NCBI RefSeq assembly: GCF_025151385.1
Contig: NZ_CP102287.1
Location: forward strand, 2,852,001 to 2,916,000
Length of the DNA stretch: 64,000 nt
Reading direction: 5' to 3'
Origin: Hoylesella buccalis ATCC 35310
GTDB taxonomy: Bacteria; Bacteroidota; Bacteroidia; Bacteroidales; Bacteroidaceae
Shown here: positions 55,480 to 64,000 of the stretch, in pieces
Position numbering within the stretch: the first letter of the stretch is position 1
Layout of the letters: each line of letters opens with the position of its first letter
The notes under the pieces: generated by a model
What the model was told of the DNA's origin: nothing
What the model saw: only the letters and a program-made list of their open reading frames with translations
Database searches by the model: none
Position numbers and translations under genes: made by a program

Positions 55480-58400
55480 ATGGCTTTTAAGAAAGATATA
55501 AAAGTAAAAAATAATTTTACGAAGATAACCATCAGCTTGGCTTCTCCTGAAGAGATTCTGGAGAATTCATACGGTGAGGTGACTAAACCAGAAACCATCA
55601 ATTACCGTACATACAAGCCCGAACGGGATGGCTTATTCTGTGAACGCATCTTTGGTCCTACAAAAGACTACGAGTGCGCTTGTGGTAAGTACAAGCGTAT
55701 TCGTTACAAGGGAATTGTCTGCGACCGTTGTGGTGTTGAGGTCACAGAAAAGAAAGTACGTCGCGAACGTTCCGGACATATTGAATTGGTGGTGCCTGTA
55801 GCGCATATATGGTACTTCCGCTCTTTGCCTAACAAGATTGGTTACTTGTTGGGTATGCCAACCAAGAAACTTGATTCGGTGATTTACTACGAAAAATATG
55901 TAGTAATCAAGCCAGGACTCATGGAAGGACGTAAAGACGCTGATGGAGCCGAAGTCAATGGGTCACATGTCATGGATTTACTGTCGGAAGATGAATATTT
56001 AGACATCATCGACAATCAATTGGATCCAAACAATGATCGCTTGGAGGACACCGACCCGAATAAGTTTATTGCCAAGATGGGTGCCGAAGCAGTCTATGAT
56101 TTGCTGGCCAATCTGGATTTGGATTCTATCTCGTACGAGTTGCGCGACCGTGCCAACAACGACTCAAGCCAACAGCGTAAGACAGAGGCTTTGAAGCGTT
56201 TGCAGGTTGTTGAAGCCTTCCGTACCAGTACGGATGTCAATCGCCCCGAGTGGATGATTCTGAAGATTGTTCCGGTGATTCCTCCAGAGCTGCGTCCGCT
56301 CGTTCCATTGGATGGAGGTCGCTTCGCTACATCCGACTTGAATGATCTCTACCGTCGCGTCATTATTCGTAACAACCGTCTGAAACGCTTGATGGAAATC
56401 AAAGCGCCTGAGGTTATTCTGCGTAATGAGAAGCGTATGCTCCAGGAAGCAGTCGACTCCTTGTTCGACAACTCACGCAAGAGCAGTGCAGTGAAGAGCG
56501 AGAGCAATCGTCCATTGAAGTCATTGTCTGACTCTCTGAAAGGTAAGGCAGGACGTTTCCGTCAAAACCTCTTGGGTAAACGTGTTGACTATTCAGCTCG
56601 TTCGGTAATTGTCGTTGGACCAGAATTGAAGATGGGAGAGTGTGGCTTGCCTAAATTGATGGCTGCCGAGCTCTACAAGCCCTTCATCATCCGCAAACTC
56701 ATCGAACGCGGTATCGTCAAGACGGTGAAGAGTGCCAAGAAGATAGTCGACCGTCGTGAGCCTGTCATTTGGGACATCTTGGAGAACGTGATGAAGGGTC
56801 ATCCGGTGCTTCTGAATCGTGCCCCTACACTTCACCGATTGGGTATCCAGGCTTTCCAGCCTAAGCTGATTGAGGGCAAGGCTATTCAGTTGCATCCTTT
56901 GGCTTGTACTGCCTTCAATGCCGACTTTGATGGTGACCAGATGGCTGTTCATCTTCCTTTGAGTAATGAGGCCGTTCTTGAAGCACAGATTTTGATGCTC
57001 CAGAGCCACAATATCTTGAACCCAGCCAATGGTGCTCCTATCACCGTTCCTTCTCAGGACATGGTGCTCGGTTTGTATTATGTAACCAAGATTCGCCCAG
57101 GAGCCAAGGGCGCTGGCCTTACTTTCTATGGTCCTGAAGAAGCCATCATCGCCTATAATGAAGGACGATGCGACTTACATGCCCCTGTGAAAGTGATTGT
57201 AAAGGATTTGATTAACGGACAGCTGGAAGACCGCATGGTCGACACGTCAGTGGGTCGCGTCATCGTCAATGGCATCATCCCAGATGAAGTGGGCTATTTC
57301 AATGACATCATTTCTAAGAAGACCCTGCGCGGCATTATTTCGGATGTTATCAAGGTCGTAGGTATGGCTCGCGCATGTGAGTTCTTGGATGGTATCAAGA
57401 ATTTGGGTTACCGCATGGCTTACTTGGCAGGTCTTTCCTTCAACCTGGATGATATCATCATTCCTGAAGAGAAGGAAGGCATTGTGAAGAAAGGCCAGGA
57501 CGAGGTAAATCAAATCAAGTCCAACTACGAGATGGGATTCATCACCGATACTGAACGTTACAATCAGGTCATCGATGCATGGACGCATGTCAACAATGAA
57601 CTGGGTGACGTCCTCATGAAGGTGATGACCGAGAACGATCAGGGATTCAATGCCGTGTACATGATGCTCGATTCCGGAGCCCGTGGTTCTAAGGATCAGA
57701 TTAAGCAGCTCTCTGGTATGCGTGGTTTGATGGCCAAACCTCAGAAAGCAGGAGCTGAAGGACAACAGATTATCGAGAACCCTATTCTTTCGAACTTCAA
57801 GGAAGGTATGTCAGTGCTCGAGTACTTTATCTCTTCGCACGGTGCCCGTAAGGGTCTTGCCGATACGGCTATGAAGACTGCCGACGCTGGTTATTTGACA
57901 CGTCGTTTGGTAGACGTTTCCCACGATGTCATCATCACCGAAGAAGATTGTGGTACTTTGCGTGGACTGGTTTGCACAGCACTGAAGAGTGGGGATGAGA
58001 TTATTTCGACGCTTTACGAACGTATCTTAGGACGTGTTTCTGTGCATGACATCATTCACCCGACAACAGGCGAACTGATTGTAGCGGCTGGTGAGGAAAT
58101 CACAGAGGACAAAGCCCGCCAGATAGATGAATCTCCCATCGAGAGTGTTGAAATTCGTTCGGTGCTCACTTGTGAGAGCAAGCGTGGCGTCTGCAAGAAG
58201 TGTTACGGACGTAACCTCGCTACAGCCCGCATGGTTCAAAAGGGTGAGGCCGTTGGCGTTATCGCAGCCCAAGCCATTGGTGAACCGGGTACACAGCTTA
58301 CCCTTCGTACCTTCCACGCTGGTGGTGTGGCTGGTAACGCAGCTGCTAATGCCAGCATCGTGGCAAAGAACGACTGCAAGATTGAATTTGAAGAACTGCG

Positions 58401-59793
58401 TACCGTACCATTCGTTGAGAGTGATGGCGAGAAGGATGTTGAATGTATGAAAGTGGTGAGCCGTTTGGCTGAGATCCGTTTCATCGATCCCAACACCGAC
58501 ATCGTATTAAGTACGCTGAATGTACCCTATGGCAGCTCACTCTATTACAAACATGGTGACAAGGTGAAAAAAGGAAGCCTCATTGCTAAGTGGGATCCTT
58601 TCAACGCATTGATCGTTTCAGAATATTCTGGTACCTTGAAGTTTAATGGCGTTGTCGCTGGTAAAACCTACCATGCTGAAACTGACGAAACAACGGGTCT
58701 CACAGAAAAGATTATTAGCGACTCCAAAGATAAGTCATTGGTGCCTACCTGTGACATCATCGGCAAGAATGGAGAAGTGTTGGGTACCTATAACTTCCCT
58801 GTTGGTGGACACGTTGTCGTTGATGACGGAGCAACCATCAAGTCGGGTGAAACCTTGGTGAAGATACCGCGTGCCGTAGGTGGCGCAGGTGATATCACTG
58901 GTGGTCTGCCGCGCGTTACCGAGTTGTTTGAGGCTCGTAACCCATCCAACCCCGCTGTGGTTTCTGAAATCGATGGAGAGGTAACCATGGGTAAGGTGAA
59001 ACGAGGCAACCGTGAAATCATCGTCACCTCAAGAACCGGTGAGCAAAAGAAGTATCTTGTTTCATTGAGCAAGCAGATTCTTGTTCAGGAACACGATGCC
59101 GTTCGTGCTGGTACGCCGTTGTCTGATGGTGTCATCACACCCGATGATATCTTGGCCATCAAAGGCCCAACCGCCGTACAAGAGTACATCGTGAACGAGG
59201 TGCAAGACGTATACCGCTTGCAAGGTGTGAAAATTAATGACAAGCACTTCGAAATCATTGTTCGCCAGATGATGCGGAAGGTTCAAATCAACGAGCCGGG
59301 TGATACTACTTTCTTGGAGCAAGAACTGGTAGACAAGCTCGATTTTGCTGAGGAGAACGATCGTATCTGGGGTAAGAAGGTGGTTACCAATGCCGGTGAT
59401 AGCGAGGTGTTGAAAGTAGGACAGATTGTGACGGCGCGCAAGCTCCGTGATGAAAATTCGGCTTTGAAACGCCGTGATTTGCGGCCAGTTGAGGTTCGTG
59501 ATGCTCTTCCTGCTACGTCCACTCAGATACTTCAGGGTATCACCCGCGCTGCTTTGCAAACCAAGAGCTTCATGAGTGCTGCTTCGTTCCAGGAAACAAC
59601 TAAGGTGCTCAACGAGGCTGCCATCCGTGCGAAGGTAGACCATCTGGAGGGAATGAAGGAGAACGTTATTTGCGGTCACCTGATTCCTGCCGGAACAGGA
59701 CTTCGCCAATGGGAAAAACTCATTGTAGGCTCGAAAGAAGAGTACGAGCGTATCGAAGCAAATCGCAAGAATGTACTCGACTTTTCAGAGTAA
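55480..59793 (+). CDS. rpoC: DNA-directed RNA polymerase subunit beta'
   Basis: Second large polymerase subunit, 1437 residues. The N-terminal zinc site is [20 protein letters not shown], and the active-site magnesium motif NADFDGDQM begins at residue 480 (Asp482, Asp484, Asp486). The trigger loop and bridge helix region lie around [20 protein letters not shown], and a second zinc site around [17 protein letters not shown]. Ends with a strong double hairpin, the operon terminator. Confidence 0.98.
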   Translation: MAFKKDIKVKNNFTKITISLASPEEILENSYGEVTKPETINYRTYKPERDGLFCERIFGPTKDYECACGKYKRIRYKGIVCDRCGVEVTEKKVRRERSGHIELVVPVAHIWYFRSLPNKIGYLLGMPTKKLDSVIYYEKYVVIKPGLMEGRKDADGAEVNGSHVMDLLSEDEYLDIIDNQLDPNNDRLEDTDPNKFIAKMGAEAVYDLLANLDLDSISYELRDRANNDSSQQRKTEALKRLQVVEAFRTSTDVNRPEWMILKIVPVIPPELRPLVPLDGGRFATSDLNDLYRRVIIRNNRLKRLMEIKAPEVILRNEKRMLQEAVDSLFDNSRKSSAVKSESNRPLKSLSDSLKGKAGRFRQNLLGKRVDYSARSVIVVGPELKMGECGLPKLMAAELYKPFIIRKLIERGIVKTVKSAKKIVDRREPVIWDILENVMKGHPVLLNRAPTLHRLGIQAFQPKLIEGKAIQLHPLACTAFNADFDGDQMAVHLPLSNEAVLEAQILMLQSHNILNPANGAPITVPSQDMVLGLYYVTKIRPGAKGAGLTFYGPEEAIIAYNEGRCDLHAPVKVIVKDLINGQLEDRMVDTSVGRVIVNGIIPDEVGYFNDIISKKTLRGIISDVIKVVGMARACEFLDGIKNLGYRMAYLAGLSFNLDDIIIPEEKEGIVKKGQDEVNQIKSNYEMGFITDTERYNQVIDAWTHVNNELGDVLMKVMTENDQGFNAVYMMLDSGARGSKDQIKQLSGMRGLMAKPQKAGAEGQQIIENPILSNFKEGMSVLEYFISSHGARKGLADTAMKTADAGYLTRRLVDVSHDVIITEEDCGTLRGLVCTALKSGDEIISTLYERILGRVSVHDIIHPTTGELIVAAGEEITEDKARQIDESPIESVEIRSVLTCESKRGVCKKCYGRNLATARMVQKGEAVGVIAAQAIGEPGTQLTLRTFHAGGVAGNAAANASIVAKNDCKIEFEELRTVPFVESDGEKDVECMKVVSRLAEIRFIDPNTDIVLSTLNVPYGSSLYYKHGDKVKKGSLIAKWDPFNALIVSEYSGTLKFNGVVAGKTYHAETDETTGLTEKIISDSKDKSLVPTCDIIGKNGEVLGTYNFPVGGHVVVDDGATIKSGETLVKIPRAVGGAGDITGGLPRVTELFEARNPSNPAVVSEIDGEVTMGKVKRGNREIIVTSRTGEQKKYLVSLSKQILVQEHDAVRAGTPLSDGVITPDDILAIKGPTAVQEYIVNEVQDVYRLQGVKINDKHFEIIVRQMMRKVQINEPGDTTFLEQELVDKLDFAEENDRIWGKKVVTNAGDSEVLKVGQIVTARKLRDENSALKRRDLRPVEVRDALPATSTQILQGITRAALQTKSFMSAASFQETTKVLNEAAIRAKVDHLEGMKENVICGHLIPAGTGLRQWEKLIVGSKEEYERIEANRKNVLDFSE

Positions 59794-59811
59794 ACACTTG
59801 TAGAAAACAAA

Positions 59812-59886
59812 CAAGTGGCTGCCTCATGGCAGCCGCTTGCATTATCAGAAACCGGCTGCAGGCCTTGAAACTTGCAGCCGGTTTTT
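59812..59886 (+). terminator. Double hairpin terminator of the rpoBC operon
   Basis: The first hairpin, CAAGTGGCTGCC (59812-59823) with GGCAGCCGCTTG (59828-59839), has 12 pairs and a four-base loop. The second, AAACCGGCTGCA (59849-59860) with TGCAGCCGGTTT (59873-59884), has 12 perfect pairs and a T-tract. The rest of the gap to the sigma gene (59887-60030) shows nothing recognised. Confidence 0.85.
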
Positions 59887-60030
59887 GTGTTTATAGCGAT
59901 TCGAAACGTTTTCGTTGCCTGTTTTGTCACATGCGCCAATATTCCAGCTCATCCGTTGTTTCACCAATGCGCAAAAAGGTTTGTTAGCAATGCTTTAATG
60001 CACATTCCCAATTACTATGCTATTGCCTGT

Positions 60031-60126
60031 CAAAGTCATAGAGATTGGTGCCCAAAGTCATAGAGATTGGTGCCCAAAGTCATAGAGTTTGGAGGTCAAA
60101 GTCATAGAGTTTAGAGGTCAAAGTCA
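60031..60126. repeat. 22-bp tandem repeat, four full units
   Basis: Units begin CAAAGTCATAGAG at 60031, 60053, 60075 and 60097 (units 1 and 2 end ATTGGTGCC; 3 and 4 end TTTGGAGGT/TTTAGAGGT), with a fifth start at 60119 that turns into AAAGTCA-A-TGACTTT (60120-60134). Units 1-2 and 3-4 are two subtypes. The array runs up to the stop codon of the minus-strand sigma gene. Confidence 0.9.
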
Positions 60127-60132
60127 ATGACT

Positions 60133-60771
60133 TTAAACACTGAGGTCTGTTTGCCCTAACAGCAACACTTCCGCCACGGCCAGTACCATCAATGCTTTTT
60201 CGTCATATTTGCATGCAAGAGAGCGAAGGGCACACAATACTTTTGTGATGTGATATTCAACGGTCTTCACGGAGACACCAAGTTTCTCTGCTATTTCCCG
60301 GTTCAGCAAATCCTCCTCGCGGCTCATCTTGAATATCATTTTTGATTGCTCGGGCAGGGAGTCAAGAACCTCATGAATTTGCCGGTGTAACTCCTCATAT
60401 ACCAGTTCTTCTTCCGCATTGTGGTGAAAGATCAGGCTATACAACTGCTCTGACCCCTGTTGTTGAGGTAGTTCGTCAAACGAGTACTGGTTGGCTACCA
60501 TCTGGTGTCGCAAAAAATTAAGGCACGCGTTCCTCACCATTGTGTAAAGGAGTGAGGAAATGGAGATGTGGGTCAGTTTTTCTCGGCTTTCCCATAGCTT
60601 TACAAAACAGTCTTGTAAGATGTCGTTCAAGTCGTCCGGCTGATGGATGAAGCGAAGGGCATAGGCCTTCAGTCTGGGCTGATAGGTCTTGAAGATAAAT
60701 TCGAACGCTTCGGCTTTTCCTAACCTCAAGTCATCGAACAATTCAGCGGAATTCATTGTATATCTTACCAT
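60133..60771 (-). CDS. ECF-family RNA polymerase sigma factor
   Basis: A 212-residue sigma factor of the extracytoplasmic-function group, which directs polymerase to outer-membrane uptake genes when released by its anti-sigma factor. Region 2 (FEFIFKTYQPRLKAYALRFIHQPDDLNDILQDCFVKLWE) and region 4 (LPEQSKMIFKMSREEDLLNREIAEKLGVSVKTVEYHITKVL) are clear when read in part. The start is ATG 60771 or 60756 (MNSAELFDDLR), the latter fitting the family better. It is divergent from fecR, an unusual arrangement. Its stop lies next to a 22-bp tandem repeat. Confidence 0.93.
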   Translation of the reverse strand: MVRYTMNSAELFDDLRLGKAEAFEFIFKTYQPRLKAYALRFIHQPDDLNDILQDCFVKLWESREKLTHISISSLLYTMVRNACLNFLRHQMVANQYSFDELPQQQGSEQLYSLIFHHNAEEELVYEELHRQIHEVLDSLPEQSKMIFKMSREEDLLNREIAEKLGVSVKTVEYHITKVLCALRSLACKYDEKALMVLAVAEVLLLGQTDLSV

Positions 60772-60790
60772 TTCGCGCGAACGTATAGCA

Positions 60791-60822
60791 CAAAGATAGA
60801 AAATGTCTGCATAAATAGCAAA
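60791..60822 (-). promoter_or_regulatory. Promoter of the ECF sigma gene
   Basis: On the minus strand TTTG (60822-60819), 20 bases, TATCTTTG (60798-60791): a full consensus match, 20 bases before ATG 60771. Confidence 0.75.
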
Positions 60823-60918
60823 CGAATCTGAAAAATAAAGTGCAATTTACTTGAAGTTTTGTTTAGGGTAAAGCGATAGTTCGGTGTTATACATATAAAG
60901 ACTATTGAAAAAACAGAC

Positions 60919-61902
60919 ATGCAAAATACAGACAACCAATTGGCAGAACTGGCCCGAGGCTTCTTTGAGGGCAGGCTTTCCTATGATGAAGAGCAGATGC
61001 TTTTTGGCCTTCTTCAAGAGAATGAGGAGCAGCGCGCCCGCTTCGATGCGATGGAGCAGGCGTGGAACGCAACCCATGTCCCATCAGCAGCAGTTGAGGA
61101 AGAATGGCGAAGGGTCTGGTGCCGTGTCCAAGGCAGCAGTCCTATCCGCATGAGGTCACGCAAGATGTATCTTCGTCGTAAGCTTGCTGCCGCAGCCGTA
61201 GCTTTGGTTCTGGTGTCGTCACTCGTTACCTACTTTTTCAGCAGCCGTCACGCTGGGTCAGAGGCTTATTACACCTGCATAGCACCACTTGGCGGCAAAG
61301 CCGAAGTGGTGTTGCCTGATGGGTCGCGCGTGTGGCTCAACGCAGGGTCAGACTTACGCTATCCAGCTTCGTTCGGTGGTGACAGCCGTGTGGTTGAACT
61401 CAACGGCGAGGCTTATTTTGAGGTGGCTAAGCATGCGGGATCCAAGTTCACGGTAAACACCAAGGGATATGACGTGATTGTCCATGGAACCAAGTTCAAT
61501 ATATCAGCCTATGACGACGATGCCACTGTTACGACAACGCTGTTAGAGGGAAGTGTGCAGGTGAGCCTCGACAATGAGCGTGTCATGATGGTTCCAGGAG
61601 AGAAGGTCACGCTGAACCAGGTGTCAGGAGAACTGATCAAGACCAAAGCGTCAACCAAAGCTAATGCCTGGATTCATGGCAATACCGAGTACGAGAGCAT
61701 TACCCTGGCCAATCTGGTTAAAGTGCTTTCGCGCAGGTTCAATATGAACATCACCGTACAGTCGACCTCCTTGCGTGATGAGCGGCTGGCCATCTCGCTG
61801 AACAACGGTGAGGATTTCGACGGTATCATGCGAGGACTGCAGAGAATCATCCCTATACGAGTTGTCAGACAGGGGAAGAATGTGCAAATCCTCGAACGTT
61901 AG
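60919..61902 (+). CDS. FecR-family anti-sigma factor
   Basis: A 327-residue inner-membrane regulator that holds the ECF sigma factor and receives a signal from the TonB receptor STN domain in the periplasm. The N-terminal cytoplasmic part (about 1-85) is followed by one membrane helix (about 88-108, LAAAAVALVLVSSLVTYFF), a FecR domain (VVLPDGSRVWLNAGSDLRYP, FEVAKHAGSKFTV, VIVHGTKFNISAY) and a C-terminal DUF4974 domain (LVKVLSRRFNMNITVQ to RVVRQGKNVQILER). It is on the opposite strand from the sigma gene and 100 bases before the receptor gene. Confidence 0.95.
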   Translation: MQNTDNQLAELARGFFEGRLSYDEEQMLFGLLQENEEQRARFDAMEQAWNATHVPSAAVEEEWRRVWCRVQGSSPIRMRSRKMYLRRKLAAAAVALVLVSSLVTYFFSSRHAGSEAYYTCIAPLGGKAEVVLPDGSRVWLNAGSDLRYPASFGGDSRVVELNGEAYFEVAKHAGSKFTVNTKGYDVIVHGTKFNISAYDDDATVTTTLLEGSVQVSLDNERVMMVPGEKVTLNQVSGELIKTKASTKANAWIHGNTEYESITLANLVKVLSRRFNMNITVQSTSLRDERLAISLNNGEDFDGIMRGLQRIIPIRVVRQGKNVQILER

Positions 61903-62002
61903 TGCGCGTTTGTCCCATGTGATGACTGCGTCAACATGAACAAAAAAACATACATTATTTAATAAATTTATCTCTAATCTAACAGAAAAGTAAACAACAA
62001 CC

Positions 62003-64000
62003 ATGAGAGGAAAATACCTTTATTATTCGCTTCTTGCCGTGTTCCTTCTGTGTCCTGTCAGAGCCCTTTCCCAGACAGTCACGAAGGTGTTTAGTAAAAC
62101 TCCACTGAAGACCGTTCTGAAAGAGGTGGAAAAACAAACCCGGATGTCTGTCATCTACAAGGTAAAGGAAGTAGATGCCAACAAGAAAATCTCAGCGTCA
62201 TTCAAGAATGAGCCAGTCAGCAAGGTGCTTGACAAAGTGCTTGATCCGTCATTAACGTATACGATAGAGAATAAGATGATTACCATCTATCGCCGCGGCA
62301 CACGTCCGCAGGGAGGGACCACGGTGACCAACAGTGTGGGACAACCGCGCAAAATCCATGGAACCGTTGTAGACGCCAGCGGTGAGCCGCTCATCGGTGT
62401 GACGGTCAGGATAAGAAACTCGAAAGAGGGGGTGGTAACCGATATTGACGGAAACTACTCTCTTACGACGAAAGAGACGGCTCCCACGTTGGAGTTCTCG
62501 TACATAGGCTATGCTCCGCAGACATTGGTGGCCACTGGCGCAACACTGAATGTCACCCTGAGCGAGGAGAGCAGTACGCTTAACGAAGTGGTGGTTACCG
62601 CCATGGGTATTCAGCGTAAGGAGAAATCGCTGACCTATGCTACGCAACAGGTAAAGGCAGAAGACTTGATGCGTGTACAAGATCCCAACGCAGTGAACTC
62701 TTTGGAAGGTAAGGTGTCGGGCGTCGTTATCACGCCAAGTGCCGGTGGCGCCGGTGGTGCATCCAAGATTATCCTCCGCGGTAACAAGTCGGTGTTGGGA
62801 AACAGCTCTCCACTCATTGTATTGGACGGAGTTCCGATGAGCAATGGTACGCGTGGGCAAATCAATGGTTCGAACATCGAGTACTCAGGTGTTTCAGAAG
62901 GTGCTGACCCTTTGTCGATGATCAACCCTGACGATATTGAGTCGATGAACGTACTGAAGGGTGCCAATGCTGCCGCTCTCTACGGTTCGGCAGCCGCTAA
63001 CGGTGTGGTGATGATTACGACAAAGAAAGGAAAGGAAGGAAAGCTATCAGTAAGCGTTACGTCCAACATTACTTTCGACACGCCACTGCTCACACCTAAG
63101 ATACAAGACGTTTATGGTGCACGCATCAAATCAGCTGGTGGACTTGATATTGGTAGCTGGGGAGACAAGGTGGCTAACCGCCCTGCCGACCAGTTAACCT
63201 TGCAATCGTCCTTTGACTCGTCGGCACCTTTTGCCCCGGGTTTCGTCAATACCGTTCATTTGCGTAATGCTGCCAAGAACGACTTGGACGACTTCTACCG
63301 CACAGGTACCACGATCAACAACTCGGTATCGTTTTCAGGAGGTACAGAGAAGATACAGAGTTACTTCTCTTTCTCTAACTCGCACGCCAACGGTATGCTG
63401 GTTAGCAATTCATACAACCGTAATACGGTGAATTTCCGACAGTCGTACAACTTCCTCAAACGACTACATATCAATACTGCTATCAACTATATCCAGACCA
63501 TTACCAACAACCGTCCTGGTGGAGGTACGGTGATGAACCCAGTGTACCACATGTACACAGCACCACGCAACTTGGACATGGACTACTATCGCAACCATTA
63601 CTATCGTGAAAATGGTACGTGGATGGCGAAGAACGTTCCTGCATACGTACAGCAAAATGGTAGTATCTACGAGCTTACCACCACTGATTTGACATTCAAT
63701 GGTCCGATGCAAGACTGGGCATACTTGGAGAAGAGCCAGAACAACCCTTATTGGCTTACCCGCATGAACAATACCAAGCAGCGCACCGACCGTGTGTTTG
63801 GAACGGTGAGTGGTAAGATTGACATTTATGATGGTTTGGATTTCCAGGCACGTCTTAGCATTGACCACACCAAGTACGACAATGACGGAAAACGATACGC
63901 TACCACCTTCACCCCTGGAGGTATTGAGCCTTATGGTATCTATTCAAAGACTTTGGACCGCACTTCGGAAATTTATACAGACTACTTGCTGTCTTACAAT
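62003..64000 (+). CDS. SusC/RagA TonB-dependent receptor with STN domain, partial
   Basis: The first 666 codons of a large outer-membrane importer; it stays open to the window edge. After the signal peptide (MRGKYLYYSLLAVFLLCPVRA, cleaved near ALS) comes an STN signalling domain (about 28-92, KTVLKEVEKQTRMSVIYKV), a carboxypeptidase-regulatory-like domain (IHGTVVDASGEPLIGVTVRI), a TonB box (LNEVVVTAMGIQRKEK), and the plug (LEGKVSGVVITPSAG, VLDGVPMSNG, LKGANAAALYGSAAANGVVMITTKKG). The STN domain is expected to touch FecR, so substrate binding would release the sigma factor. The start ATG 62003 follows fecR by 100 bases. A SusD gene probably follows. Confidence 0.95.
   Translation, partial: MRGKYLYYSLLAVFLLCPVRALSQTVTKVFSKTPLKTVLKEVEKQTRMSVIYKVKEVDANKKISASFKNEPVSKVLDKVLDPSLTYTIENKMITIYRRGTRPQGGTTVTNSVGQPRKIHGTVVDASGEPLIGVTVRIRNSKEGVVTDIDGNYSLTTKETAPTLEFSYIGYAPQTLVATGATLNVTLSEESSTLNEVVVTAMGIQRKEKSLTYATQQVKAEDLMRVQDPNAVNSLEGKVSGVVITPSAGGAGGASKIILRGNKSVLGNSSPLIVLDGVPMSNGTRGQINGSNIEYSGVSEGADPLSMINPDDIESMNVLKGANAAALYGSAAANGVVMITTKKGKEGKLSVSVTSNITFDTPLLTPKIQDVYGARIKSAGGLDIGSWGDKVANRPADQLTLQSSFDSSAPFAPGFVNTVHLRNAAKNDLDDFYRTGTTINNSVSFSGGTEKIQSYFSFSNSHANGMLVSNSYNRNTVNFRQSYNFLKRLHINTAINYIQTITNNRPGGGTVMNPVYHMYTAPRNLDMDYYRNHYYRENGTWMAKNVPAYVQQNGSIYELTTTDLTFNGPMQDWAYLEKSQNNPYWLTRMNNTKQRTDRVFGTVSGKIDIYDGLDFQARLSIDHTKYDNDGKRYATTFTPGGIEPYGIYSKTLDRTSEIYTDYLLSYN

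Noticed and set aside
60031..60126. Possible CRISPR array
   Set aside because: The 22-bp units are contiguous with no spacers, and there are no cas genes in the window. It is a simple tandem repeat.

Overview
The window looks like chromosome from a Bacteroidales bacterium, most likely a Prevotella-like genus. The evidence is SusC/SusD outer-membrane pairs, a PorP-GldKLMN type IX secretion cluster, an ECF sigma/FecR/TonB-receptor module with an STN domain, and promoters of the Bacteroidetes form TTTG-N19-21-TAnnTTTG instead of -35/-10 boxes. I recognised the genus from gene families and promoter style only; no database search was possible.

Layout. 1-125: start of a secreted protein on the minus strand, cut by the window edge. 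672-6799: purL, two half-size CHR-family transporters and an EamA transporter, separated by 8-bp tandem repeats. 6815-9988 (minus): a secreted GH2 beta-galactosidase. 10672-16975: a secreted protein of unknown function, an esterase fused to a degenerate HAD nucleotidase-like domain, a minus-strand guaD/lipoprotein pair, and a 1152-residue nuclease-helicase. 17112-19644: outer-membrane barrel, candidate small RNA, greA with a terminator-like hairpin in its leader, HIT protein, LOG-family protein. 20458-27298: tRNA-Val, then porP, gldK, gldL, gldM, gldN and a barrel protein. 27418-32644: C-S lyase and DUF3737 pair (minus), malate dehydrogenase (minus), aminopeptidase P. 33406-39507: a susC-susD pair whose susC is split by an IS4-type insertion sequence. 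39924-44751: trehalose synthase/phosphatase fusion, GH15 enzyme, SIMPL lipoprotein. 45051-59793: core information-processing block: rpsU, Xer recombinase, hpf, four tRNAs, tuf, tRNA-Trp, secE, nusG, rplK, rplA, rplJ, rplL, rpoB, rpoC. 60133-64000: ECF sigma factor (minus) divergent from fecR, then a SusC/RagA receptor that runs off the end.

How the parts fit. The core block makes translation and transcription machinery, with an attenuator-like hairpin before rpoB and a strong double hairpin after rpoC. The Gld/Por cluster exports proteins across the outer membrane. The final sigma/FecR/STN-receptor set is a trans-envelope signalling switch for nutrient uptake. The trehalose genes probably govern synthesis and turnover of a compatible solute.

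The most unusual content is non-coding: an 8-bp repeat family at three intergenic sites, one filling the whole gldL-gldM gap up to the start codon; two inverted copies of a roughly 370-bp non-coding element about 9.6 kb apart; a minus-strand small-RNA candidate with its own promoter and terminator; and a hairpin terminator in the greA leader. Among proteins, the esterase/HAD fusion and the interrupted susC deserve most attention.
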